From the NCBI GenBank assembly GCA_021324545.1, contig JAJPIX010000043.1, positions 1-64,000 of the forward strand: a stretch of DNA of 64,000 nt, in the 5' to 3' direction. A program made the position numbers and the translations under genes. This DNA is from Alphaproteobacteria bacterium. GTDB lineage: Bacteria > Pseudomonadota > Alphaproteobacteria > Micropepsales > Micropepsaceae. Below the pieces are notes generated by a model. It ran no database searches. It saw nothing but the letters and a program-made list of their open reading frames with translations, and was not told where the DNA came from. The first letter of the stretch is position 1. The number at the start of each line of letters is the position of its first letter. Of this stretch, positions 53,941 through 64,000 are shown one piece after another.

Positions 53941-55376
53941 GCGCCGGGCACCCCATCGGCCGCAACCTGCGGCGCGCCGAGGCTGTGCAGAAAATCCTGG
54001 AATTCCTGACTGTCCTTCAACGCATCTTCGCCGCCACTGATCAGCGCATCCACCTGGTCGGGCGAAAGCGCAAGCGTGGTCGGCAGGCGGGCGAGCGGGC
54101 CGCCTTCGTCGGGCGGAAGCGTTTCGAAGGAAAGGCGCAGAACATGGAAATGGATATCCTTGCAATCCCAGCCGTCCAGCGAGCCGCGCAGGCGCAGGAC
54201 TTCATCCTTGGGCAGGCTGCATCGCCAGGCCACAAGCTGGGCCTGCCACCGGTTCATCGTGTCGGTGAAGAGGTCGTAGCTGGCGCGCTTGGCGACGTTG
54301 ATCATCGTCGTCGTGGTGGCTTCCGCAACCTGAATGCCGGATGGGCCCTGAACGGTCTTCACCCATTTCGCTTCCTCGGACTGCCCGGCATCGACCACCA
54401 CGAACAGCAGATTGCGGATTTTGACCGCCTGCTCCGGCGTGTAGGGCGAATAGGGATGTGACGCCTGTTCGCGGCGCAGCACCAGGCCGGCAAGCCCGTA
54501 ATTGTCGATGATGCCGCCGTCCAGCAGCTTCACATATTTCATCACCTCGGGATCATGATAGTTCCTGAGAGCGGCGGCATAGGCCTGAAGATTGGCGGGC
54601 GCCGCGGGATCGGACAGCGCCTTTTCCGCCCACGCCGGCAACACATATGTGCAGGCTTGCGGGAAGCTCTGCATCACAATCGGCGCGAAGGCCAGCGGCA
54701 CGGCGGCAGAAGCCGCCACGGCTTCGGAGATGGGCAGCTTCGACAGGTCGCTGCACAGGGCGTGGAACGTCTGATGATCGAACACAAACGGCGTTCCGTT
54801 GTAGATGTCGGACGCGTTCAGCCAGATCGTCGGCTTGTCCGGCGTGCCAAGATCGGCAAATGTCGCGCCATGGAAGAGGTGCGCGTCCAGCCACGTCTGT
54901 ACGCCGCGCCGGTCATTCACGCCGCCGGCGAGCGCGCGCAGAAGGTTTCCCAGCGTGATGCTGGTGTAGAGCGAGCCCTCGAGATCCTGAATGAGGAATT
55001 TCTCGCGGAAATCGTCAAGCGCTGCCGGCCCCCGATAACCGTAGTAGGCCGCCGTGATCGATCCCCCGGACACCCCGGAGATGAAATCCAGATGGTCAAG
55101 CAGCGTGGGCCCGCCCGCCTGCGCCGGCACCTGGGTGGCCGCGAACTGTTTCAGCACACCGAAGGAGAATGCGGCTGCCCGAGTTCCGCCGCCGGAAAAT
55201 GCAACGCCGACAGCCAGGCTCTGGTCGGCGCGCGGAGAGGGCGGCTGCGGCACCGGTTCCGGCGCCGGACGACTCACAGGAACATTGATCGGGGCATTTT
55301 CGATGTCGACGGCGCAGCCGCCAAGCGACGCCAGCAAGGCCGCGAGCAGCGCCATTCGCGTGAGAGATCGAATCAT
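53922..55376 (-). CDS. Patatin-like phospholipase lipoprotein
   Basis: This 484-residue lipoprotein has a signal peptide with lipobox SLGGC (C21), then a patatin domain: oxyanion loop [16 protein letters not shown], nucleophile SGVSGGS and [10 protein letters not shown] with the dyad Asp. It is probably anchored in a membrane with the catalytic domain in the periplasm. The substrate is likely phospholipid, but this is inferred from family. GGGGGG lies six bases before the ATG. Confidence 0.87.
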   Translation of the reverse strand: MIRSLTRMALLAALLASLGGCAVDIENAPINVPVSRPAPEPVPQPPSPRADQSLAVGVAFSGGGTRAAAFSFGVLKQFAATQVPAQAGGPTLLDHLDFISGVSGGSITAAYYGYRGPAALDDFREKFLIQDLEGSLYTSITLGNLLRALAGGVNDRRGVQTWLDAHLFHGATFADLGTPDKPTIWLNASDIYNGTPFVFDHQTFHALCSDLSKLPISEAVAASAAVPLAFAPIVMQSFPQACTYVLPAWAEKALSDPAAPANLQAYAAALRNYHDPEVMKYVKLLDGGIIDNYGLAGLVLRREQASHPYSPYTPEQAVKIRNLLFVVVDAGQSEEAKWVKTVQGPSGIQVAEATTTTMINVAKRASYDLFTDTMNRWQAQLVAWRCSLPKDEVLRLRGSLDGWDCKDIHFHVLRLSFETLPPDEGGPLARLPTTLALSPDQVDALISGGEDALKDSQEFQDFLHSLGAPQVAADGVPGAQPMLR

Positions 55377-55465
55377 TGTCACCCCCCGCTCCGGCGGCGA
55401 TTTTGACGCCACCGGCCGCAAATATAAACTGGCCTGCAAATTTTTCTGGAATTTCAGGGCCATCC

Positions 55466-56284
55466 GTGTCGTCGCTCCGCCGACAATTCGACATCAGCAT
55501 TCCAAGCCGGCGGCTGATCCGCGAGCGTTGGCGCGCGCGGACCGCCGTCGTCAATCCGCATCCGCTTTTCGTGTTCGGCAATCAGAAATCCGGCACAACC
55601 GCGCTTGCCGGGCTGCTCGCGGAGGCCACGGGCCGGACGGCGACGCTGGATTTCGCCGGCGCCTGGGGCCGGCGGGCGCAGGCCCTGATCGCCGGCCGGA
55701 CTCCGGTTGCCGGCTTTGTTCGCCGAAATGCCTGGGCTTTCGCGGCCGACATCATCAAGGAGCCCAACCTCACCTTCGCCGCCCCGCAGCTGATGGCGCA
55801 TTTCCCGGGCGCGCGCGCAATCTTCATGGTCCGCGATCCGTGCGCGAATATCCGCAGCATCTTGGTGCGCTTGCGACTGTCTGGCGATGCGCAGGAGATT
55901 GCGCCGAAAGACTGGCGGCGCATCGGCCCCAACTGGCGCATGATCCTGCGCGGGGACGACATCGGAGTCAGCGGCAAAGACCACATCGAAATCCTGGCGC
56001 GGCGGTGGCTCAAGGCGGCGGACATGCGCGACGGAATCAAGGCCCGCGTGCGTCTTGTTCGCTATGAGGATTTCAATGCCGACAAGCTGGGCGTGATTTC
56101 GGCGCTCGCAGGCGAGTTTGCGCTGCCGGTGACGGGCGATATCTCGCAATCGCTGAACCGGGACTTTCAGCCGCGTGCACCGGCGGAATGGTCGCCGCTC
56201 GAATTCTTCGGACGGCGCAATCTCGATTGCATTGCGCGGATCTGCGCGGCGCGCGCGACGGAATTCGGATACCGGATCGGGTGA
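55466..56284 (+). CDS. Sulfotransferase-like protein
   Basis: This protein of about 272 residues has the sulfotransferase PAPS-binding loop FVFGNQKSGTTALAGLL and the 3'-phosphate segment FMVRDPCANIRSIL. The acceptor is unknown. There is no ATG with a ribosome site; GTG at 55466 with AGGG upstream is the likely start. The upstream spacer to the divergent patatin is 89 bp. tRNA-Lys lies 39 bp downstream on the other strand. Confidence 0.8.
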   Translation: MSSLRRQFDISIPSRRLIRERWRARTAVVNPHPLFVFGNQKSGTTALAGLLAEATGRTATLDFAGAWGRRAQALIAGRTPVAGFVRRNAWAFAADIIKEPNLTFAAPQLMAHFPGARAIFMVRDPCANIRSILVRLRLSGDAQEIAPKDWRRIGPNWRMILRGDDIGVSGKDHIEILARRWLKAADMRDGIKARVRLVRYEDFNADKLGVISALAGEFALPVTGDISQSLNRDFQPRAPAEWSPLEFFGRRNLDCIARICAARATEFGYRIG

Positions 56285-56323
56285 GTTTCCAGAAATCCCG
56301 CGTTGCGCGGCCACATCCCGGCA

Positions 56324-56399
<76 letters not shown>

Positions 56400-56459
56400 G
56401 TAGGGCCGGAAGGAGCGCGGCTATAGCAGAGCGGCGCGGCCGGAGTCCAGAAACGGCCG

Positions 56460-57611
56460 TCAGATAAATCCGCCGGCCTGGCGCGGGATTTCCACCTGGC
56501 GGTGGACATGCACCGACATGAGCAGCCCGAAGCCGAACATCACGGTCAGCATGGCGCTGCCGCCATAGGAAAGGAGCGGCATGGGAATGCCCACCACCGG
56601 GATGAGCCCCATCACCATCAGCCCGTTGATCATGATGTAGAGGAAGAAGTTGATGGTCACGCCCGCGGCGACCAGCCGGCCAAAATGGCTGCGCGAGGCC
56701 ATGGCAATGCGGATTCCGTACCCGATCACCACCGCATAGAGCAGAAGCAGGGCCATGCAGCCCACAAAACCGAACTCCTCCCCCAGGGCGGTGGCGATGA
56801 AATCCGTGGCCTTTTCCGGCAGGAAATTCAGCCGGCTCTGCGTGCCCTGCAGGAAGCCTTTGCCCGCAAGACCGCCCGAGCCCATCGTGATTTCGGCCTG
56901 CGTGATGTTCCAGCCGGCGCCCAGCGCATCGGACTGCGGATTGAGGAACGTCAGCACGCGCTGCTTCTGATAATCGTGCATGAAATGCCAGGCGACGGGC
57001 ACGGCGCCCGCAACGCCGGCAAAGGCCGGAACAATCCACCACCATGACAGACCGGCAAGAAACAGCAGCGCAAATCCGTCGCACAGAATGATGATCGCAG
57101 TGCCGAGGTTGGCCTGCAACAGGACGAAAAGCGCAGGTACCGCAATCATCGCCAGCGGCACAAGAAGGCGCAGCGGCTTCGAAACGTCTTCGACGCTCAG
57201 GCCGTTCAGATAGCGCGCCAGCGCCAGGATCAGCGACAGCTTCATCGGCTCCGACGGCTGAAGCTGCAACGGCCCGATGGCAAGCCAGCGTTGCGCGCCA
57301 AGGCCGACATGGCCGGCGACCTCGACCGCCACAAGCAGCAGCAGCGAGAAGAAATATGCAGGATAGGCCATCCGCATCCAGACGCGGATGTCGGTAACGG
57401 CAACCAGGATCAGGATGATCAGGCCGGCCAGAAAATGCACGATCTGCGATCCGGCCCAGGGCGACAGCTGGCCGCCCGCGACGGAATAGAGCATCGCCAG
57501 GCCGATGCAGGCGATGACGCTGATCAGCAGAACCAGGCCCCAGTTGATCTCCAGCAGCTTGTCGGCGAGCGGCAGCGTGCGGCGCGCGGCGGCATACGGG
57601 CGCGCAATCAT
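56460..57611 (-). CDS. rodA: Rod-shape-determining peptidoglycan polymerase RodA
   Basis: This 383-residue SEDS glycosyltransferase has about ten membrane helices. The catalytic Asp is D270 in NFLPEKATDFIATALGEE, and LPLLSYGGSAML is typical near the end. RodA polymerises lipid II together with PBP2 in the elongasome. Its start overlaps the mrdA stop by 4 nt, so the polymerase pair is made in step. Confidence 0.95.
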   Translation of the reverse strand: MIARPYAAARRTLPLADKLLEINWGLVLLISVIACIGLAMLYSVAGGQLSPWAGSQIVHFLAGLIILILVAVTDIRVWMRMAYPAYFFSLLLLVAVEVAGHVGLGAQRWLAIGPLQLQPSEPMKLSLILALARYLNGLSVEDVSKPLRLLVPLAMIAVPALFVLLQANLGTAIIILCDGFALLFLAGLSWWWIVPAFAGVAGAVPVAWHFMHDYQKQRVLTFLNPQSDALGAGWNITQAEITMGSGGLAGKGFLQGTQSRLNFLPEKATDFIATALGEEFGFVGCMALLLLYAVVIGYGIRIAMASRSHFGRLVAAGVTINFFLYIMINGLMVMGLIPVVGIPMPLLSYGGSAMLTVMFGFGLLMSVHVHRQVEIPRQAGGFI

Positions 57612-59488
57612 CTTCCACCCGCCTTTTCCAGCGACGCCGCCTGGACCGGATAGGCCGTCGGCAGGTTCAGAACGCCGCGTTGTTGCGCGTAGAGCAGAAC
57701 ATCGCGCGTGATCTGCACCTGCGGGTGGCCCAGCGCGCCATGCTCAACGATGCAGGCGCAGGCATAGCGCGGCGCTTCGACCGGCGCGAAGGCGATGAAC
57801 AGGCCGTGATCGCGAAGATTCCACGGCAGCTCGGTATCCTTTTTCACGCCGTGCTCATGCTCGGCTTCGCTGATGACGCGAACCTGGGCCGTGCCGGTTT
57901 TGCCCGCCATTTCAAATCCCGGCTGCTCGATGCGCCAGCGCGACGCGGTGCCGCCTTCGTTGACCACGGCGTTCATGCCGCCCCGCACAATGTCGAATGC
58001 ATCGTCGGCGAAGACCAGCGGTTCGGGCAGCAGCCGCGGTTGCGGCGTTGCCCCCACCGTGTGCACCAGACGCGGGCTGACCGCGCGGCCGCTTGCGATG
58101 CGCGCCGCAAGCGTGCAGAGCTGAAGCGGCGTCACCAGCACATAGCCCTGGCCGATGCCGGTGTTGAGCGTCTCGCCCTGCTGCCAGGGAACGCCGAATT
58201 TCGCCAGCTTCCAGGCGCGGCCGGGGATCACGCCGGCCAATTCCCCCGGCAATTCGATTCCGGTCCGCCGGCCCAGGCCCAGCTTGTGCGCCGTCTCCTC
58301 GATCTTGTCGATGCCCATCCGGCGCGCACATTCGTAGAAGAACACGTCGCAGGATTGCGCGATGGCCGAATGCAGATTCATGCGGCCATGGCCGCCCTTT
58401 TTCCAGCAATGGAACACGTGATTGCCGAGCGACAGCGATCCCGTGCAGACGACTTCGAGATCTTTCAGGCCCGCATCGACGGCGCCCATCGCGACGCAGG
58501 GCTTGAATGTCGAACCCGGGGGATAGGCGCCGCCGATCACCTTGTTGAGAAGAGGCTTGTGATCGTCGGTGGTCAGCGCCTTCCACTGCGCCTGCGTGAT
58601 GCCGACGTTAAAGAGGTTGGGATCGAAACCCGGCGTCGAAGCCAGCGCCAGCACGTCGCCGGTCTGCACATCCATGATCGCGCAGGCCGCGCTTTCATCG
58701 CCCATCCGCTGGACCACATATTGCTGCAGGTCCTTGTCGATCGTGAGATACACATCCTCGCCCGGCGTGCCGGCATCGTGGCCGAGTTCGCGGATCACCC
58801 GGCCATACGCGTTGACCTCGACCCGGCTGACGCCCGCCTTGCCGCGCACCTGGCGGTCGAAGGTTTTTTCGATTCCACGCTTGCCGATGCGGAAGCCCGG
58901 CAGGTCGAGCAGCGGGTCGTTGTCGCCCTTCTTGTCGTCGGCAGACACGGCCGCGACATAACCGAGGACGTGGACGAACTGGTCGCCATAGGGATAGGCG
59001 CGCGTTTCGCCAACATCCGACTGGACGCCGGGCAGATAGGGCAGGTGCAGGTTGACGCGCGCGAATTCATCCCAGCTCAGGTTTTCCACCACGGTGACGG
59101 GCACGAACTTCTTGTTCTGGGCAATGTCATGCAGGATGCGCTCGCGCTGGTGATCGGTGATCTCGACCACCCGGCCGATCATGTCGAGCGTGTTCCTGAT
59201 CCCGGCCGTCGCCTGCTCCGGAACCAGCAGCACGCGATAATTGCGCCTGTTGTTGGCAAGCTCGCGTGCGAAGCGGTCCATGATGCGGCCGCGCAAGGGT
59301 GCGATCAGCCGGTCGCTGACGCGATTTTGCTCCGCGGCGGTTCTGAACTGCTCGCCTTCGACAATCTGAAGCTCGTAGAGACGGCCGGCGAGAACCGCAA
59401 ACACGGCGCCCATGCCGCCGCCCAGCATCAGGGAGCGGCGCGTGAAGCTCGCATAACGGCCCTTGTCCTTCCGGTCGAAGAGAGGCAT
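57608..59488 (-). CDS. mrdA: Penicillin-binding protein 2
   Basis: This 626-residue transpeptidase cross-links peptidoglycan of the side wall. One membrane anchor near residues 18-38 (SLMLGGGMGAVFAVLAG) is followed by the PBP dimerisation domain and the transpeptidase domain with STFK (S326, K329), SCD (S379) and KTGTA (K530). It overlaps mreD by one base (TGATG) and rodA by 4 nt. Confidence 0.95.
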   Translation of the reverse strand: MPLFDRKDKGRYASFTRRSLMLGGGMGAVFAVLAGRLYELQIVEGEQFRTAAEQNRVSDRLIAPLRGRIMDRFARELANNRRNYRVLLVPEQATAGIRNTLDMIGRVVEITDHQRERILHDIAQNKKFVPVTVVENLSWDEFARVNLHLPYLPGVQSDVGETRAYPYGDQFVHVLGYVAAVSADDKKGDNDPLLDLPGFRIGKRGIEKTFDRQVRGKAGVSRVEVNAYGRVIRELGHDAGTPGEDVYLTIDKDLQQYVVQRMGDESAACAIMDVQTGDVLALASTPGFDPNLFNVGITQAQWKALTTDDHKPLLNKVIGGAYPPGSTFKPCVAMGAVDAGLKDLEVVCTGSLSLGNHVFHCWKKGGHGRMNLHSAIAQSCDVFFYECARRMGIDKIEETAHKLGLGRRTGIELPGELAGVIPGRAWKLAKFGVPWQQGETLNTGIGQGYVLVTPLQLCTLAARIASGRAVSPRLVHTVGATPQPRLLPEPLVFADDAFDIVRGGMNAVVNEGGTASRWRIEQPGFEMAGKTGTAQVRVISEAEHEHGVKKDTELPWNLRDHGLFIAFAPVEAPRYACACIVEHGALGHPQVQITRDVLLYAQQRGVLNLPTAYPVQAASLEKAGGR

Positions 59489-60012
59489 CAGAAGTCGCTC
59501 CGCAACGGGCCGACGAAGCGGCGATGCACGAACCCCATGAAGCTCGCGCCCGGAATGTAGAGCAGCATGCTGACCGCGATCTGCATCAGAAGGACCGCAA
59601 GCGGCGGCAGCTGCCAATAATAAACCGAAATGATCGCATAGGCAGTTCCCGAGCACACAAGAAGCGCCACGCCGAAACCCAGAATGGCGGCGGCGCCCGA
59701 AAGCCCGGCGAAGGAATCCCGCTGGCGGTCCACGAATGCATAGGTGATGACAAAGGCAGCGCCCCAGATCCCGGGCGGACCGCCGGAAAACAGGTCCTCC
59801 AGAACGCCGATGATGAACGCCGTAAAGGGCCGCATCAGATCGGGCCGCACCAGGCACCAGAAATAGACGGGCATCAGGGCAAGCTGCGGCGCGGGCAGCA
59901 GGCCGCCGAAGACCGAGAGCGGAAGGTTGGCGATGAACACGCCCAGCACCGCGAGGGTGGCGGGAACCAGTGCCGCCACGAAATTGCCTGCTATCGGACC
60001 AATGCGGTCCAT
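59488..60012 (-). CDS. mreD: Rod shape-determining protein MreD
   Basis: This 174-residue membrane protein has about five helices (NFVAALVPATLAVLGVFIA, QLALMPVYFWCLVRPDL, then FIIGVLEDLFSGGPPGIWG). The position between mreC and mrdA and the helix pattern identify it, as MreD sequences vary. It helps MreC link MreB to PBP2/RodA. AAGGG just before the ATG at 60012 supports the start; the open frame to 60306 is not MreD-like. Confidence 0.9.
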   Translation of the reverse strand: MDRIGPIAGNFVAALVPATLAVLGVFIANLPLSVFGGLLPAPQLALMPVYFWCLVRPDLMRPFTAFIIGVLEDLFSGGPPGIWGAAFVITYAFVDRQRDSFAGLSGAAAILGFGVALLVCSGTAYAIISVYYWQLPPLAVLLMQIAVSMLLYIPGASFMGFVHRRFVGPLRSDF

Positions 60013-60028
60013 GGCCCTTGCACCCCCT

Positions 60029-61042
60029 TCAATGGTCCTCGTCGTCGGCCCCTTGCGGGGCGGATGCAGGCGGCGTGCCGGGCTTTGCGGGCATCGCGGG
60101 GTTGGCTCCGGGCACGGGCGCAGGGCCCGGCGCAGCCACGGCCGGCACAGAGGGTTGCGGAACAGCCGGCGGCAGGCCGGCAGAGACGGCCGGAAGATCG
60201 CCCGGCGAAACCGGCGGCGGGTTTTCGATCGGCCGCTGGTAATTGACGATATCCACGTCTTCGGCGTTGGCCGGGTCGGCCAGCAGGACAACGCGGAATT
60301 CCCCACCCCTCGAGACGACGGTGCCCACGGCCAGGCCCGGCGGCAAAAGCCCGCCGTCGCCCGAGGTTACAACCTGATCGCCGTCCTTCAGCTTCACGCC
60401 CTGCGACAGCGTTTCAATCACGGGCGCAAGTTCATTGTCGCCCGCCATGATGGCATGTGCGTGCGACGGTTCGATCATCACCGGTATCCGGCTGTTGAGA
60501 TCGGTCAGCAACAGAACCCAGGATGTGTGTTCGCCGGTGAGAAAGATCCGGCCGACCATCCCGCGCGAATCGATCACGGCCTGCCCGGGCTTGATGCCGT
60601 CAGCCTTTCCGGCGTCGAGGATCATGGTCTGCTCGAACGGCTGGCTTGCGTGGCCGATCACATGCGCCATGCGCCACGACAGCGCCGGATCCGGCACCGC
60701 ATGCAGAAGCCGGTTGTAGCGGTTGAGCCTGGCCTCAAGCACGACCGCGCGATTGCGCCATTGCATCAGGCGCGCGTTCTGCTGCTTCAGCTTCAGATTG
60801 TCTTCGTAGACGGTGAATATGCCGCCAAGGCCGCCCACCCAGTGGGCGACACCCGCGAAGGGCGCGCTGACGGCTTCGAGGGCGGGCCGCATCCAGTCCG
60901 TGACGCTCGTGCGCGCACGATCGAAGATCGAGCTCTGCGCCTTGCCAAGCAAAATCAGAACAATGGCCAGAACCGCCACAATCGCAAGCGGAAGATGGGC
61001 GCCATTGCGCCCCCGCGCGATCCTCCAGGTTCCGTTGGCCAT
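60029..61042 (-). CDS. mreC: Rod shape-determining protein MreC
   Basis: This 337-residue protein has a single N-terminal membrane helix (LPLAIVAVLAIVLILLG), a coiled coil (YEDNLKLKQQNARLMQWRNR), two beta domains (ILDAGKADGIKPGQAVID, GLVGRI-type MVGRIFLTGEHTSWV, TSGDGGLLPPGLAVG) and a Pro/Ala-rich C-terminal tail of about 75 residues. It scaffolds the elongasome from the periplasm. It lies 35 bp downstream of mreB and 16 bp upstream of mreD. Confidence 0.94.
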   Translation of the reverse strand: MANGTWRIARGRNGAHLPLAIVAVLAIVLILLGKAQSSIFDRARTSVTDWMRPALEAVSAPFAGVAHWVGGLGGIFTVYEDNLKLKQQNARLMQWRNRAVVLEARLNRYNRLLHAVPDPALSWRMAHVIGHASQPFEQTMILDAGKADGIKPGQAVIDSRGMVGRIFLTGEHTSWVLLLTDLNSRIPVMIEPSHAHAIMAGDNELAPVIETLSQGVKLKDGDQVVTSGDGGLLPPGLAVGTVVSRGGEFRVVLLADPANAEDVDIVNYQRPIENPPPVSPGDLPAVSAGLPPAVPQPSVPAVAAPGPAPVPGANPAMPAKPGTPPASAPQGADDEDH

Positions 61043-61077
61043 AACCTACCCAGCCGTATCTGTACGCATACCCCTGA

Positions 61078-62532
<1,455 letters not shown>

Positions 62533-64000
62533 ATGCGCTTTCTGCCGCCCATCGCTATCGAGGCACGTTACCTGCCCAGCCGGTGGGACGTTCTGGCAGC
62601 CGTACTGGTGTTTGGTTTCATTATCCTTTTCGGCGAGGCCAGCCGGATTCTGGGCGAGCCGCTGAAGCTTCTGACCATTTCCCCCATCTCGCTCGACCCG
62701 GCCTATCTGCCGGAATATGCGCTGCGGACGGCCTTCCGCATGCTCATTGCGATGGCCTTCTCCCTGGCTTTCACCTTCACCTATGCCACCCTGGCGGCGA
62801 AGAGCCGGAGGGCCGGCGCGCTCCTGATTCCGCTGCTCGACATCCTGCAGTCGGTTCCGATTCTGAGCTTCCTTTCGATCACGGTGGTCTTCTTCCTGTC
62901 GCTGTCGCCCGGGCGAATCTTCGGGGCAGAACTGGCGGCCGTGTTCGCAATCTTTACGAGCCAGGCGTGGAACATGGCCTTCAGCTTCTACCAGTCGCTG
63001 CGGACCGTCCCCGGCGAGCTGATCGAAGCCGGGCGGCTGTTCGGGCTGAACGGCTGGGCCCGCTTCTGGCGGATTGAGACGCCGTTCGCCCTCCCCGGCC
63101 TGATCTGGAACATGATGATGTCCATGTCCGGCGGCTGGTTTTTCGTGACGCTGTCCGAGGCGGTCTCCGTGGGGCACACCTCCTTCGCCCTTCCGGGGAT
63201 CGGCTCCTACATTGCGATGGCCATCGCCCAGCGCGACCTCACCGCCATCTTCTGGGCCATCGGGGCGATGCTGATCGTGATCCTGATCTACGACCAGCTC
63301 ATGTTCCGGCCGCTGGTCGCCTGGGCCGACCGCTTCCGCATCGACCAGGAGCCCGGCGAAGAGGTGGAAGAGACCTGGGCGCTGCGCATGTATCGCCGGG
63401 CCCGCCTGCTGGACCTCATGTCGGCGCCCTTCAACTGGTTCATGCGCTGGTCGTACCGGCTGACCCCGCCGACGTTCAACGTGGCGGGCCCGGTGGGCGG
63501 CCGCGCGATCAATCGCGCTGCCGATGGTCTGTGGTATGGCGTCCTTGCGGCGCTTGCCGCCTTTGCGCTGTCGCGGGTGTATCTGTTCGCAAAAAGCGGC
63601 GGCCTGACGGTCTCTGAAGTCCTGTCGGTCTGCGGACTCGGCTTTCTCACCTTTCTGCGCGTGGCCGTGCTGATTGCGCTGGCCAGCATCATCTGGACGC
63701 CCATCGGCATTTATGTCGGCCTGCGCCCGAAGCTGGCGCGGCTGGTCCAGCCCATCGCGCAGTTTCTGGCGGCGTTCCCGGCCAACCTCCTGTTTCCGGT
63801 GGTGGTGCTGGGGATCGTGACGTTCCGGCTCAGCCCGGACATCTGGCTGTCCCCGCTGATGGTTCTGGGCACGCAGTGGTACATCCTGTTCAACGTGATC
63901 GCGGGCGCATCGCTTCTGCCCAAGGAGCTGCGCGACGCCGGCACGAATTTCCGGGTCAGCGGCTGGCTGTGGTGGCGCAAGATCGCGCTGCCCAGCGTGT
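62533..64000 (+). CDS. ABC transporter permease (NitT/TauT type, large), 3' end outside window
   Basis: An open frame runs from the ATG at 62533 to the window end (489 codons) with no stop. It reads MRFLPPIAIEARYLPSRW, then many hydrophobic helices. The first permease domain contains the EAA-type loop ELIEAGRLFGLNGWARFWRI (before ETPFALPG), and a second begins after about residue 330, with ELRDAGTNFRVSGWLWWRKI near the edge. Two fused BPD-type permease domains are typical of large NitT/TauT family permeases, whose ATPase usually lies next. The substrate is unknown (nitrate, taurine or sulfonate types exist). The upstream frame is also open for some distance, so a slightly earlier start is possible. 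Confidence 0.85.
   Translation, partial: MRFLPPIAIEARYLPSRWDVLAAVLVFGFIILFGEASRILGEPLKLLTISPISLDPAYLPEYALRTAFRMLIAMAFSLAFTFTYATLAAKSRRAGALLIPLLDILQSVPILSFLSITVVFFLSLSPGRIFGAELAAVFAIFTSQAWNMAFSFYQSLRTVPGELIEAGRLFGLNGWARFWRIETPFALPGLIWNMMMSMSGGWFFVTLSEAVSVGHTSFALPGIGSYIAMAIAQRDLTAIFWAIGAMLIVILIYDQLMFRPLVAWADRFRIDQEPGEEVEETWALRMYRRARLLDLMSAPFNWFMRWSYRLTPPTFNVAGPVGGRAINRAADGLWYGVLAALAAFALSRVYLFAKSGGLTVSEVLSVCGLGFLTFLRVAVLIALASIIWTPIGIYVGLRPKLARLVQPIAQFLAAFPANLLFPVVVLGIVTFRLSPDIWLSPLMVLGTQWYILFNVIAGASLLPKELRDAGTNFRVSGWLWWRKIALPSV

Noticed and set aside
57680-59560. 626-codon open frame antisense to mrdA
   Set aside because: It is a shadow of the transpeptidase gene, which has SxxK, SxD and KTG motifs.

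Overview
The window is GC-rich, densely packed chromosomal DNA that looks alphaproteobacterial. The main indicators are a PodJ/Sel1-type polar-localisation protein, an mreB-mreC-mreD-mrdA-rodA cluster, the ligase-associated helicase/PdeM pair, a TauE exporter with its TIGR02186 partner, DUF423 and DUF6356 proteins, and a short-form homogentisate dioxygenase. Genus cannot be settled from sequence alone. Many genes overlap by 4 nt (ATGA or GTGA) and are probably translationally coupled. No transposase, integrase, phage gene or CRISPR array was seen.

Layout. 1-3.4 kb: a 42-bp extragenic palindrome, a Cj0069-type ATP-grasp-like protein, a GFA protein, a threonine/serine dehydratase and a single-domain response regulator. 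3.36-6.86 kb: two tandem RTX metalloproteases of the serralysin (M10) family, flanked by tRNA-Pro(CGG) and tRNA-Gln(TTG). 6.9-18.5 kb: a lipid and acyl-CoA catabolic region with two MaoC hydratases, an acyl-CoA synthetase, a TetR regulator, a dienoyl-CoA isomerase-like crotonase, a cNMP-binding patatin, an SDR, an aldo/keto reductase and two hotdog thioesterases. 18.6-23.7 kb: a secreted helical-repeat protein, an Lrp regulator, DUF6356, a thiolase, a CAP-domain lipoprotein and an Mpo1-like protein. 23.8-31.3 kb: the PodJ/Sel1 protein, the TauE/TIGR02186 pair and PdeM with its DEXH helicase. 31.4-39.2 kb: a 2,4-dienoyl-CoA reductase-like SDR, glutaryl-CoA dehydrogenase, hydrolases, an M20 amidohydrolase, an outer-membrane barrel, an epoxide hydrolase and an acyltransferase. 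39.2-42.0 kb: lutABC.

42.1-46.5 kb: a tyrosine/phenylalanine catabolic operon, hpd-hmgA-fah-maiA-marR. A perfect 9-2-9 palindrome lies in the spacer of its predicted promoter. 46.5-53.9 kb: a GNAT protein, a LysR regulator and a histidine-utilisation cluster (hutU, hutG, hutF, hutI) with no hutH in the window. 53.9-56.4 kb: a patatin lipoprotein, a sulfotransferase-like protein and tRNA-Lys(CTT). 56.5-62.1 kb: the rod-shape operon. 62.5 kb to the end: the 5' part of a large NitT/TauT-type ABC permease that runs off the window.

Together the genes suggest a heterotroph that degrades fatty acids, lactate and amino acids (Tyr, His, Lys/Trp via glutaryl-CoA), secretes proteases and grows as a rod. 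Function calls come from reading motifs and recalling protein families. No database search was run.
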